Shown: positions 1-7,090 of the stretch, piece after piece | Layout: each line of letters starts with the position of its first letter | How positions within the stretch are numbered: position 1 is the first letter of the stretch | Source: SIG607 sp045592625 | GTDB lineage: Bacteria; Bacillota; Clostridia; Oscillospirales; Acutalibacteraceae | DNA: 31,287 nucleotides | NCBI GenBank assembly: GCA_045592625.1 | Contig: JAZNVC010000021.1 | Span: forward strand, 1 to 31,287 | Direction: 5' to 3' | Translations under genes and position numbers: made by a program | The notes under the pieces: generated by a model | What the model was told of the DNA's origin: nothing | The model's input: the letters and a program-made list of their open reading frames with translations, nothing else | The model's database searches: none

Positions 1-2079
1 CTTTTTAACATTGATAGCTGCACGGATAACAGCAGCAGTCTGCATCTTAGCAATTTCAGGATAGGTAACTGCCAAGCGGCATCCACGGTGACCCATCATG
101 GGGTTGAATTCGTGGAGAGAAGAAATGATATTCTTGATATCTTCAACAGTTTTGCCTTGTGCATCAGCTAAAGCCTTGATGTCAGCTTCTTCGGTAGGAA
201 CGAATTCGTGAAGCGGAGGATCTAAGAAACGGATGCAAACAGGATAGCCTTCGAGAGCTTCGTAAAGCTTTTCAAAGTCGCCCTGCTGATAAGGAAGAAT
301 CTTAGCAAGAGCAGCTTCTCTCTCTTCTACGGTGTCAGCACAGATCATTTCACGGAAAGCAGCAATTCTTTCAGCTTCGAAGAACATATGCTCGGTACGG
401 CAGAGACCGATACCTTCAGCACCGAGTTCTCTTGCCTTTTTAGCATCAGCAGGAGTATCAGCATTTGTACGAACCTTAAGAGTTCTGTACTTATCAGCCC
501 AAGCCATAATTCTGCCGAATTCGCCTGCGATTTCAGCATCAACAGTGGGGATAATACCGTCATAAATGTTACCGGTAGAACCGTCAATAGAAATATAGTC
601 GCCTTCATTGTAGGTCTTGCCTGCAAGAGTAAACTTCTTATTTTCTTCATCCATAATGATGTCGCCGCAACCGGATACACAGCAAGTACCCATACCACGA
701 GCAACAACGGCAGCGTGAGAAGTCATACCGCCACGAACGGTAAGAATACCCTGAGAAGCTTTCATACCGGTGATATCTTCAGGAGATGTTTCGAGACGAA
801 CAAGAACAACCTTTTCGCCACGAGCATTCCAAACCTCTGCATCTTCAGCAGTAAATACAACCTTACCGCAAGCAGCACCGGGAGATGCACCGAGACCCTT
901 ACCTGCAGGAGTAGCAGCCTTAAGAGCCTTTACATCGAACTGAGGATGGAGAAGAGTATCAAGGTTTCTGGGATCGATCATAGCAACAGCCTGTTTCTCA
1001 TCGATCATACCTTCATCAACGAGGTCACAAGCAATCTTAAGAGCAGCCTTAGCAGTTCTCTTACCATTTCTGGTCTGAAGCATAAAGAGTTTGCCGTCTT
1101 CTACGGTAAATTCCATATCCTGCATATCTCTGTAGTGGTCTTCAAGGATTGCGCATACCTTGTTGAATTCTTCAAATGCTTCAGGGAACTTCTGAGCCAT
1201 TTCAGCAATGGGCATAGGAGTACGAACGCCTGCAACAACGTCTTCACCCTGAGCATTGGTAAGGAACTCACCCATAAGTCCCTTGTCACCGGTAGCAGGG
1301 TCACGGGTAAAGGCAACACCAGTACCGCAGTTATCACCCATATTACCGAATGCCATCATCTGTACGTTAACAGCGGTACCCCAGCTATAAGGAATATCGT
1401 TGTCACGACGGTAAACGTTTGCACGGGGGTTGTCCCAAGAACGGAAAACTGCTTCAACAGCACCCATTAACTGTTCCTTAGGATCAGAGGGGAAATCTTT
1501 ACCGATTTTAGCTTTGTACTCAGCCTTGAACTGACAAGCGAGTTCCTTTAAGTCCTCAGCAGTAAGCTCAACGTCCTGAGTAACGCCTTTTTCTTCTTTC
1601 ATTTTGTCGATAAGTTCTTCAAAGTACTTCTTACCAACTTCCATAACTACGTCAGAATACATCTGAATAAATCTTCTGTAGCAGTCATAAGCCCAACGGG
1701 GATTGCCGGATTTAGCAGCCATAGTCTCAACAACGTCTTCATTAAGACCGAGATTAAGAATAGTGTCCATCATACCGGGCATAGAAGCACGTGCACCGGA
1801 ACGTACAGAAACGAGAAGAGGATTTTCTTTATCTCCGAACTTTTTGCCGGTAATACCTTCCATCTTATCGATGTACTCCATAATCTGTGCCTGAATATCA
1901 TCATTAATTTTTCTGCCGTCCTCATAATACTGAGTGCAGGCTTCGGTAGTAACAGTGAAACCCTGAGGAACAGGAAGACCGATTTTGGTCATTTCTGCAA
2001 GGTTAGCACCTTTACCGCCGAGAAGCTCACGCATGGAAGCGTCGCCTTCGCTGAACAGGTAAACAAACTTGTGACTCAT
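1..2079 (-). CDS. ppdK: Pyruvate, phosphate dikinase (C-terminus cut by window edge)
   Basis: This enzyme interconverts pyruvate + ATP + phosphate and phosphoenolpyruvate + AMP + pyrophosphate in the cytoplasm; in anaerobic Clostridia it often works in the glycolytic direction. The 693 codons present hold the N-terminal nucleotide-binding region (SVRSGARASMPGMMDTILNL near residues 95-115), the central phosphohistidine domain with GGMTSHAAVVARGMG, and the start of the C-terminal PEP/pyruvate barrel (GLCRTEHMFF). The phosphorylated His falls at codon 455 counted from the chosen ATG, the classical position for this family, which supports the start; Thr453 and Ser454 precede it. A GGAGGT site lies 9 bases before the ATG. 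Family members are about 875 residues, so roughly 180 residues, including the catalytic Cys of the barrel, lie outside the window. It appears to be transcribed alone from the promoter near 2150. Confidence 0.97.
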   Translation of the reverse strand, partial: MSHKFVYLFSEGDASMRELLGGKGANLAEMTKIGLPVPQGFTVTTEACTQYYEDGRKINDDIQAQIMEYIDKMEGITGKKFGDKENPLLVSVRSGARASMPGMMDTILNLGLNEDVVETMAAKSGNPRWAYDCYRRFIQMYSDVVMEVGKKYFEELIDKMKEEKGVTQDVELTAEDLKELACQFKAEYKAKIGKDFPSDPKEQLMGAVEAVFRSWDNPRANVYRRDNDIPYSWGTAVNVQMMAFGNMGDNCGTGVAFTRDPATGDKGLMGEFLTNAQGEDVVAGVRTPMPIAEMAQKFPEAFEEFNKVCAILEDHYRDMQDMEFTVEDGKLFMLQTRNGKRTAKAALKIACDLVDEGMIDEKQAVAMIDPRNLDTLLHPQFDVKALKAATPAGKGLGASPGAACGKVVFTAEDAEVWNARGEKVVLVRLETSPEDITGMKASQGILTVRGGMTSHAAVVARGMGTCCVSGCGDIIMDEENKKFTLAGKTYNEGDYISIDGSTGNIYDGIIPTVDAEIAGEFGRIMAWADKYRTLKVRTNADTPADAKKARELGAEGIGLCRTEHMFFEAERIAAFREMICADTVEEREAALAKILPYQQGDFEKLYEALEGYPVCIRFLDPPLHEFVPTEEADIKALADAQGKTVEDIKNIISSLHEFNPMMGHRGCRLAVTYPEIAKMQTAAVIRAAINVKK

Positions 2080-2142
2080 TACGAATCAACCTCCTATATT
2101 TTTCTGGATTTCTCCAATTTTTAGCAAACTCAATAAGAGTAT

Positions 2143-2155
2143 CCAATTTATTATA
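2143..2155 (-). promoter_or_regulatory. Likely extended -10 promoter of ppdK
   Basis: On the minus strand a TGT-TATAAT extended -10 element lies at 2150-2155, placing the start of transcription near 2143 and a leader of about 64 bases before the ppdK ATG. The -35 region is poor (TTTATT at the 17-base distance), which is tolerated with a TGn extension. Inferred from sequence only. Confidence 0.5.
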
Positions 2156-2254
2156 ACAAATACAACTTAAAAAATAAAGTATTTTTTTTAGTTTTTCGTA
2201 AATTTGCCCTTTTTATTAAATATTTCGTTGATAAAGTGGTGATTTTTTTCGTTT

Positions 2255-2288
2255 TGCATAAAAACGGGTTGCAATTTTGCACCCCGTT
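2255..2288 (-). terminator. Intrinsic terminator after the ECF S component
   Basis: Immediately after the stop at 2293 the minus strand reads ACGGGGTGC, a six-base loop, GCAACCCGT and then TTTTT. The stem is eight pairs with one G/A mismatch, and the T run follows directly. It closes the coaX/ECF unit before ppdK. Confidence 0.7.
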
Positions 2289-2292
2289 AGGA

Positions 2293-2871
2293 TTAGTTTT
2301 TCTTTAGTGCACCTATAATTCTGAAAATAACGGGTGATAAAATCACATTGGCACCAAGTTCTACAAGGAAATTTCCCCCTGCAAGTCCAAAAAACATATA
2401 CTCCACTGCGTTGGTAAAGCCGTTTGCTACGCCCCAAGCAGTGATTGCCTCCATAAAGAAAACCTTACAACCCAAAAGGAATATACCTGTGTTTACAACA
2501 GGGCAAACCACAGCAGCTCCAATAACGGCTACGTATCTGTTCCATTCAGCCAAAAGTTTATAAACAAGTCCTGCAGCAAGTCCGCATAAAGTACCCTTTA
2601 AAAGTACGGTTACAACAGTACCCACGGGATGAATAACCCAAAATGCAGTCGCATCTCCGCTAAGCATTACAGCAACACCAAAAACAAAACCTAACCATCC
2701 GCCGATTTTATAGTTGCATATTGCCGCACCTATAACTATGGGAATAAGCACCAAAGAGATAGCAAACGGACCGAAGCGGATAAATGTTCCCAGAAGTTGC
2801 AAAACAACCACCAATGCTGTAAGTATTGCACCTACAGCCAGATTTTTAGTTCTTTTTTTCATATCTGACAT
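2293..2871 (-). CDS. ECF transporter S component, probably for pantothenate
   Basis: A 192-residue membrane protein with about five or six hydrophobic segments (for example residues 9-27, 35-52, 58-72, 85-103 and 120-137), the usual size and shape of the substrate-binding S subunit of energy-coupling factor vitamin transporters. It would bind a vitamin and partner with a shared EcfT/EcfA module that is not in this window. It lies 68 bases downstream of coaX on the same strand, and pantothenate kinase is the first step after pantothenate uptake, so a PanT-like role is the best inference; sequence alone does not fix the ligand. The start has GGAGGT seven bases upstream; a second ATG three codons later has a worse spacing. 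Confidence 0.82.
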   Translation of the reverse strand: MSDMKKRTKNLAVGAILTALVVVLQLLGTFIRFGPFAISLVLIPIVIGAAICNYKIGGWLGFVFGVAVMLSGDATAFWVIHPVGTVVTVLLKGTLCGLAAGLVYKLLAEWNRYVAVIGAAVVCPVVNTGIFLLGCKVFFMEAITAWGVANGFTNAVEYMFFGLAGGNFLVELGANVILSPVIFRIIGALKKN

Positions 2872-2887
2872 ATTTTTTACCTCCGAT

Positions 2888-2908
2888 ACTGTCCCTAAAG
2901 GGTACAGT
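2888..2908 (-). promoter_or_regulatory. Hairpin between coaX and the ECF S gene
   Basis: ACTGT-CCC and GGG-(T)-ACAGT can pair around a TAAA loop just upstream of the GGAGG site of the ECF gene. There is no T run, so it is not a terminator. It may tune processing or translation between the two genes. Confidence 0.4.
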
Positions 2909-2939
2909 TCATTATTTATATAAAACCCGTAAACCGAGA

Positions 2940-3704
2940 TTATATATTCTTTTTATAAATGGTAAGCAGTCCGTCAAGAAGCAGATTTTCATCGTAAATA
3001 ATATCATATTTACAGTGGCGAATAATCTCTTTTGAAAGACCGCCGGTAGCAACTACGGTTGCCATTTTACCCTGCTCTTTTTCTATACGTTCAACAAGTC
3101 CGTCAATCATTGAAGCGGCTCCAAATACCAGTCCTGATTTCATACAGTCAACAGTATTTGTACCGATAACGCTACTTGGTGCTTCTATATTTACAGACGG
3201 AAGCTGAGCGGTATTTTCAAAAAGTGCTTTAAGGGTAAGTCTTACTCCTGCAGCAATTGCACCGCCAAGCATTTCTCCGTTTTTACCTAAAACACTTACG
3301 GTTGTTGCTGTGCCCATATCAATAACAATACAAGGCATTTTATATTTTGAAAGAGCACCTACAGCACCTGCCGCAAGGTCCGCACCAAGTTGAGCGGGGT
3401 TATCAATTTTAATATTAAGCCCTGTTTTTACTCCCGGTCCCAGAACCAACGGAGTTATTCCGCACAAAGCAGTAATGCCTCTTGAAACAGCCTCGCTTAC
3501 AGCGGGAACAACAGAAGACACAATACAACCCTCTATTGCTTTATAATCTTCGCCGTGAAGTGCCAAAACATCTTTTATGTCAATAGCATATTGGTCACTT
3601 GTTCTTCCTACTTCGGTAGCAAGACGGGCGGTAAGGATAAATTTATCCTCCTTATACACGCCCAGTGTTACGTTTGTATTTCCTATATCAATAGCTAAAA
3701 TCAT
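2940..3704 (-). CDS. coaX: Type III pantothenate kinase
   Basis: Phosphorylates pantothenate to 4'-phosphopantothenate, the first step of coenzyme A synthesis. The 254 residues match the usual length of the ASKHA-fold type III enzymes. Visible motifs are the N-terminal phosphate loop DIGNTN (residues 6-11), GADLAAGAVGA with the probable catalytic Asp109, and DMGTATT at 129-135 (second phosphate motif). Type III kinases are not feedback-inhibited by CoA, unlike type I (family knowledge). An AAAGGGA site sits upstream of the ATG. It is the first gene of a two-gene unit with the ECF S component and has an excellent promoter at 3816-3844. Confidence 0.96.
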   Translation of the reverse strand: MILAIDIGNTNVTLGVYKEDKFILTARLATEVGRTSDQYAIDIKDVLALHGEDYKAIEGCIVSSVVPAVSEAVSRGITALCGITPLVLGPGVKTGLNIKIDNPAQLGADLAAGAVGALSKYKMPCIVIDMGTATTVSVLGKNGEMLGGAIAAGVRLTLKALFENTAQLPSVNIEAPSSVIGTNTVDCMKSGLVFGAASMIDGLVERIEKEQGKMATVVATGGLSKEIIRHCKYDIIYDENLLLDGLLTIYKKNI

Positions 3705-3758
3705 TTTACCGTTCCCTTTCGTGAAGTTTAACGCAGTTATTTCTTAATATTTCTGAAT

Positions 3759-3774
3759 AAAAATGATCATTTTT
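3759..3774. promoter_or_regulatory. 16-base perfect palindrome in the coaX leader
   Basis: AAAAATGATCATTTTT is a perfect palindrome about 35-50 bases downstream of the predicted coaX transcription start and 55 bases before its ATG. It is a possible operator, or a hairpin in the leader RNA. No known regulator site is recognised. Confidence 0.35.
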
Positions 3775-3808
3775 CCGGGTGGGAATTACTAAAACCTTAT
3801 CATCTCTT

Positions 3809-3844
3809 ACTTAAAATTATATCACATCAAAAATTATTATTCAA
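3809..3844 (-). promoter_or_regulatory. Sigma-A promoter of coaX
   Basis: Minus strand TTGAAT (3839-3844), a 17-base spacer, then TATAAT (3816-3821) with a TGn extension. Transcription should start near 3809, leaving a leader of about 105 bases that contains the palindrome at 3759-3774. Confidence 0.75.
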
Positions 3845-3878
3845 CCATAATATACCTATATTTACTTTTAAAGCATTT

Positions 3879-3914
3879 TTGATTTTTTATAACAATCTAT
3901 ATATAATCAAACTG
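3879..3914 (+). promoter_or_regulatory. Plus-strand promoter candidate
   Basis: TTGATT (3879-3884), 17 bases, TATAAT (3902-3907) on the plus strand, facing away from coaX. Nothing coding follows on this strand; the bidirectional hairpin at 3998-4018 would end a transcript of roughly 100-115 bases. The surroundings are very AT-rich, so a chance match is possible. This promoter, the coaX promoter and the hairpin are the only content seen in the gene-free stretch 3705-4025. Confidence 0.4.
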
Positions 3915-3984
3915 TAATTTTAAATTTATAAAAGGTGCAGAAAAGGTTTTGACCATTTCCCAATGTGGTGTGATATTGAACTTT

Positions 3985-4018
3985 AATAATAAAAAATGCT
4001 CAGAAATAAATTCTGAGC
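3985..4018 (-). terminator. Terminator of the acyltransferase gene (bidirectional)
   Basis: GCTCAGAA (3998-4005), a 5-base loop and TTCTGAGC (4011-4018) form a perfect 8-pair stem, followed on the minus strand by ATTTTTTATTATT. The stop codon of the upstream gene is 8 bases away. Confidence 0.85.
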
Positions 4019-4025
4019 GATATTT

Positions 4026-5213
4026 TTATATATTCATTTCATAAAATATTTTTACTTTATTTATAAATTTCATTGTAAGTCTGCCGTCGTTTAGGACGCA
4101 GCGATAAATTTCTTTTCCGTTTTGTATTTCAAAATACTTTCCCGGTGAAAACGGAAGTGACGGTATACCTTTAATGGATACTTCTATTTTCTCTTCCCCG
4201 CCGTTTATATTTCCATTTATTAAAAAGCCCGTATCATTAAGAGTTACCGTACCTGTTCCCACATCTTTAAACTTATGCTTTTTGTAGTCTATCATTTTAA
4301 TGACAGTCTCGGCTGTAATGCTATTTTCACCGTTAAGGACTTTTTTCTTTTCGTTTTCATAAACCATTCTGCTCCAACTGGAAACATAACGGATTTCGTC
4401 CCCCTCACCCGATTTTTTATGTAAAAATCCAAGTTCATCGCTTTCATGCTCGAAACCGCATTTTTTACAGTAAAGGGTATTTTTATTTTTTACCTTTATG
4501 CTAAACTCATCTTTACAGCATGGGCAAATATAAAGAACGTTTTCAAGACCTTCAATATTACTGTTTTTAGCATATTTTACTTTTAATTCTTCCTGTTCTA
4601 TGTAGGCGTCAAACAGCAGTGCTTCCTCTACCCTATCCTTGATTGTTTCAACCTCTAAACAGTCGAGTTCTTCCTTTTTAAAAAGCTTATAAATATCAAG
4701 ATAGGTTATGCCCCGTCTCATACCCTTTGTCCATTTAGGCATAGCGAAATAGGTGCCCTTTGTTCTTGCAACATAAACGTCACAATCAAGCCATTTTAAA
4801 AACTTATAGGTTGCACTCGGAACAGGTGTTGAAAGTCCGTCCTCACACATAAGACCTGCAGGATAAATAACCAGCGGATGTCCCTCATCAATAACCGCCT
4901 TAATATTTCGCATATCGGATACCGTTGTTTGAAATTGCTGTTTTGGTATAACACCTAATTTATCAAGAAATTTCTTAATAGGCAGAGTATTATAAAAAGA
5001 ATTGCTTATAACAAAGGTCATCGGTGTTTTAGTTGCACCCACCAGATTAACAAAATCAAGAGCGGCCTGATGATTGGCAATAACAACAAAGGGACCTTTT
5101 TTGTCCCTTATTTCATTTCTTATGAATTTGCGTTTAAATATAAGTTTTGCTACCAAGAAGGACACTGCCTGAGCAATCCTGTAGCAAAAAACGTTAGGCT
5201 TTCTGTACCGCAT
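4026..5213 (-). CDS. PlsC-type acyltransferase with zinc ribbon
   Basis: The N-terminal ~190 residues look like the lysophospholipid/1-acylglycerol-3-phosphate acyltransferase fold: NHQAALD (47-53) is the catalytic NHx4D box, and YPAGLMCEDG near 117-126 stands where other members have the FPEGTR substrate motif. A four-cysteine zinc ribbon follows (Cys230, 233, 249, 252) and then a beta-rich C-terminal part of about 130 residues, making 395 residues, well above the ~240 of a plain PlsC. It is expected at the membrane, acylating a glycerolipid or another lipid-linked acceptor; the acceptor is not evident. A TAGGAGA site fixes the start. It is flanked by terminators on both sides, so it is probably transcribed alone. 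Confidence 0.8.
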   Translation of the reverse strand: MRYRKPNVFCYRIAQAVSFLVAKLIFKRKFIRNEIRDKKGPFVVIANHQAALDFVNLVGATKTPMTFVISNSFYNTLPIKKFLDKLGVIPKQQFQTTVSDMRNIKAVIDEGHPLVIYPAGLMCEDGLSTPVPSATYKFLKWLDCDVYVARTKGTYFAMPKWTKGMRRGITYLDIYKLFKKEELDCLEVETIKDRVEEALLFDAYIEQEELKVKYAKNSNIEGLENVLYICPCCKDEFSIKVKNKNTLYCKKCGFEHESDELGFLHKKSGEGDEIRYVSSWSRMVYENEKKKVLNGENSITAETVIKMIDYKKHKFKDVGTGTVTLNDTGFLINGNINGGEEKIEVSIKGIPSLPFSPGKYFEIQNGKEIYRCVLNDGRLTMKFINKVKIFYEMNI

Positions 5214-5271
5214 ATTCTCTCCTACCCAAACCTTTATGTTGTTATTCTAACACAGAAGGAGGAATTTTTAA

Positions 5272-5305
5272 AGAAAAAAATTCCCGAAAGAAATTCTTTC
5301 GGGAA
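5272..5305 (-). terminator. Terminator after kdgK
   Basis: AATTCCCGAAAGA and its near-perfect complement TCTTTCGGGAATT surround a very small loop, followed on the minus strand by TTTTTTTCTTT. It closes the eda-kdgK unit. Confidence 0.9.
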
Positions 5306-5323
5306 TTTGATGTTATTTAACAC

Positions 5324-6346
5324 TTATCTTTGCACTCTTCCTGAGCCGTCGCCACCTGCAAGTTTTTCAACTTCATTTACGCTTACTCTGTTATAGTCGC
5401 CTTCTACAGAATGTTTAAGTGCAGATGCCGCAACTGCAAATTCAATGATTTCCTGACTGCTCTTACCGGCAAGAATTGCATAAATAAGACCGCCGCCAAA
5501 GGAATCACCGCCGCCAACTCTATCTACTATATGTAAGTGATAGCTTTTTGAGAAATAGTAATCATTTCCGTCATAGAGCATACCTGCCCAGTCATTATCA
5601 CTGGCAGATATGGAAGAACGCAGTGTTATTGCAACCTTTTCAAAGCCGAATTTATCAGCAAGCTGTTTTGCTACCGATTTATAACCTTCGTGGTTTAACT
5701 TACCGCCATAAATATCGGTATCTTCTGCTTCAATACCAAATACATCCTTTGCGTCTTCTTCATTGGAGATACAAACGTCAACGTATTTACAAAGTTCGCT
5801 CATAGCTGCTCTTGCCTGTTCTCTTGTCCAAAGCTTTCCTCTGTAGTTTAAGTCGCAAGAGATTTTAACGCCTCTTTCCTTAGCGGCTTTACAAGCATCT
5901 TTACAGATTTCAACAACATTTTGGCCTAAAGCGGGAGTAATTCCTGTAAAATGGAACCAGTCAGCACCCTCAAAAATATCATCCCAGTTAAAATCTTCTC
6001 TTTTGGCTTCCTGAATAGAAGAATGGGCTCTATCATAAATACAAACCGAACCACGCTGAGAAGCACCTTTTTCAAGGAAATAGATGCCTACTCTGTCACC
6101 GCCACGGGTGATTTTACTTGTATCAACACCGAAATAACGAAGAGAATTAACAGCAGCCTCACCTATAGCATGTTTTGGAAGTTTTGTAACGTAAAGGCTT
6201 TCCATACCGTAGTTAGCAAGAGAAACTGCTACATTTGCTTCACCGCCTCCAAAGGTAGCTTGCATTTGATCGTTTTGGAAAAAACGGTAATATCCGTTTG
6301 GTGCAAGACGAAGCATAAGTTCACCGAAAGTTACTATTTTAGCCAT
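5324..6346 (-). CDS. kdgK: 2-dehydro-3-deoxygluconokinase (PfkB family)
   Basis: Phosphorylates 2-keto-3-deoxygluconate to KDPG with ATP, a step in breakdown of galacturonate/glucuronate and pectin. It is a ribokinase-fold protein of 340 residues opening MAKIVTFGELMLRLAP, with the PfkB C-terminal signature DRVGGGDSFGGG whose Asp is the catalytic base. The start is taken at 6346 rather than an upstream in-frame ATG because GGAGG sits 9 bases before it, inside the end of eda; the gap to the eda stop is a single base, so translation is probably coupled. The eda neighbour, which uses the product, strongly supports the assignment over other PfkB sugar kinases. Confidence 0.93.
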   Translation of the reverse strand: MAKIVTFGELMLRLAPNGYYRFFQNDQMQATFGGGEANVAVSLANYGMESLYVTKLPKHAIGEAAVNSLRYFGVDTSKITRGGDRVGIYFLEKGASQRGSVCIYDRAHSSIQEAKREDFNWDDIFEGADWFHFTGITPALGQNVVEICKDACKAAKERGVKISCDLNYRGKLWTREQARAAMSELCKYVDVCISNEEDAKDVFGIEAEDTDIYGGKLNHEGYKSVAKQLADKFGFEKVAITLRSSISASDNDWAGMLYDGNDYYFSKSYHLHIVDRVGGGDSFGGGLIYAILAGKSSQEIIEFAVAASALKHSVEGDYNRVSVNEVEKLAGGDGSGRVQR

Positions 6347-6347
6347 A

Positions 6348-6902
6348 TTATTTTTCCTCCATTTTTTCAAGTGCTTCTTTTACAAAGAAACTGCCGCCTA
6401 TAGCCTCGATTTTATCAAAGGCCAAAAATTCATCAATATTGTTTCTGTCCACACCGCCGGTGGGGATAAACTTAATCTGCGGGAATGGTGCTGAAAGTGC
6501 CTTTAATGCACTGAGTCCGCCATAAACGTTTGCAGGGAAGAATTTAACAGTGGTAATACCAAGTTCAATAGCCTGCATAATTTCGGTTGGTGTTACACAA
6601 CCGGGATAATAAGGGATGTTATTCTTCTTACAAATTTTAGCAACCGCCACGCTAAGACCGGGAGACACAATAAACTGTGCCCCTGCTTTTAATGCGGCTT
6701 TACACTGTGCAGCATTGATTACTGTTCCTGCACCAATGCTCATATCGGGATAATTTTTAACTGCATATTCAATAGCCTCTTTAGCACAAGCAGTACGGAA
6801 GGTTATTTCAGCACAGTTGATACCGTTATTTTTAAGAGCCTTTAAAATCTTATCGGTTTCGCCAAGCTCCTTAATAACTACGACAGGTACAAATTTTTCC
6901 AT
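6348..6902 (-). CDS. eda: KDPG aldolase (2-keto-3-deoxy-6-phosphogluconate aldolase)
   Basis: Class I aldolase that splits KDPG into pyruvate and glyceraldehyde 3-phosphate. From the ATG at 6902 the protein is 184 residues. Glu32 in AEITFRTACA and Lys120 in TTVKFFPAN match the catalytic Glu and Schiff-base Lys of the family; the phosphate-binding GG pair follows in PTGG. An AAAGGTGA site lies five bases before the ATG; a GTG three codons upstream overlaps that site and is less likely. It is the first gene of the two-gene unit with kdgK. No uxa/uxu genes are in the window, so the upstream supply of ketodeoxygluconate must be encoded elsewhere. Confidence 0.94.
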   Translation of the reverse strand: MEKFVPVVVIKELGETDKILKALKNNGINCAEITFRTACAKEAIEYAVKNYPDMSIGAGTVINAAQCKAALKAGAQFIVSPGLSVAVAKICKKNNIPYYPGCVTPTEIMQAIELGITTVKFFPANVYGGLSALKALSAPFPQIKFIPTGGVDRNNIDEFLAFDKIEAIGGSFFVKEALEKMEEK

Positions 6903-6956
6903 TTTTATCACCTTTTCAAATTATTTTACACACCAAAATAAGCGAGAATTTCGGTA

Positions 6957-6978
6957 AGAGGAGTATATGTACTCCTCT
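6957..6978 (-). promoter_or_regulatory. Hairpin in the eda leader
   Basis: AGAGGAGTA (6957-6965), loop TATG, TACTCCTCT (6970-6978): a perfect 9-pair stem in the leader between the predicted start near 7005 and the eda ATG. There is no T run. The AGGAG arm resembles a ribosome site that would be masked by pairing. Confidence 0.5.
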
Positions 6979-7004
6979 GCCAAGCATTTTAGTTGCAAAG
7001 CACT

Positions 7005-7039
7005 GCTTATAAGTATATCACATAGTCCTAAATCTTCAA
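7005..7039 (-). promoter_or_regulatory. Promoter of eda-kdgK
   Basis: TTGAAG (7034-7039), 16 bases, TATACT (7012-7017) with a TGn extension on the minus strand. Near-identical repeats TTGCAAAGCACTGC (6993-7006) and CTGCAAAGTGCACC (7059-7072) lie on either side, suggesting regulator binding. No terminator is visible between the capG stop at 7091 and this promoter, so some readthrough from the capsule operon is possible. Confidence 0.55.
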
Positions 7040-7090
7040 GTACTTTTTTGCAACTTTACTGCAAAGTGCACCTTATACACCCATAACAAC

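Noticed and set aside
388..1470. A 360-codon open frame on the plus strand
   Set aside because: It is the antisense shadow of ppdK, whose minus-strand frame has all family motifs and an unbroken 693 codons. The plus-strand product is low-complexity Ser/Thr-rich and lacks a ribosome site.
3914..4050. Short plus-strand frame after the 3879 promoter candidate
   Set aside because: Only a TTG start with poor spacing to a ribosome site; runs through the terminator and into the acyltransferase gene on the opposite strand.
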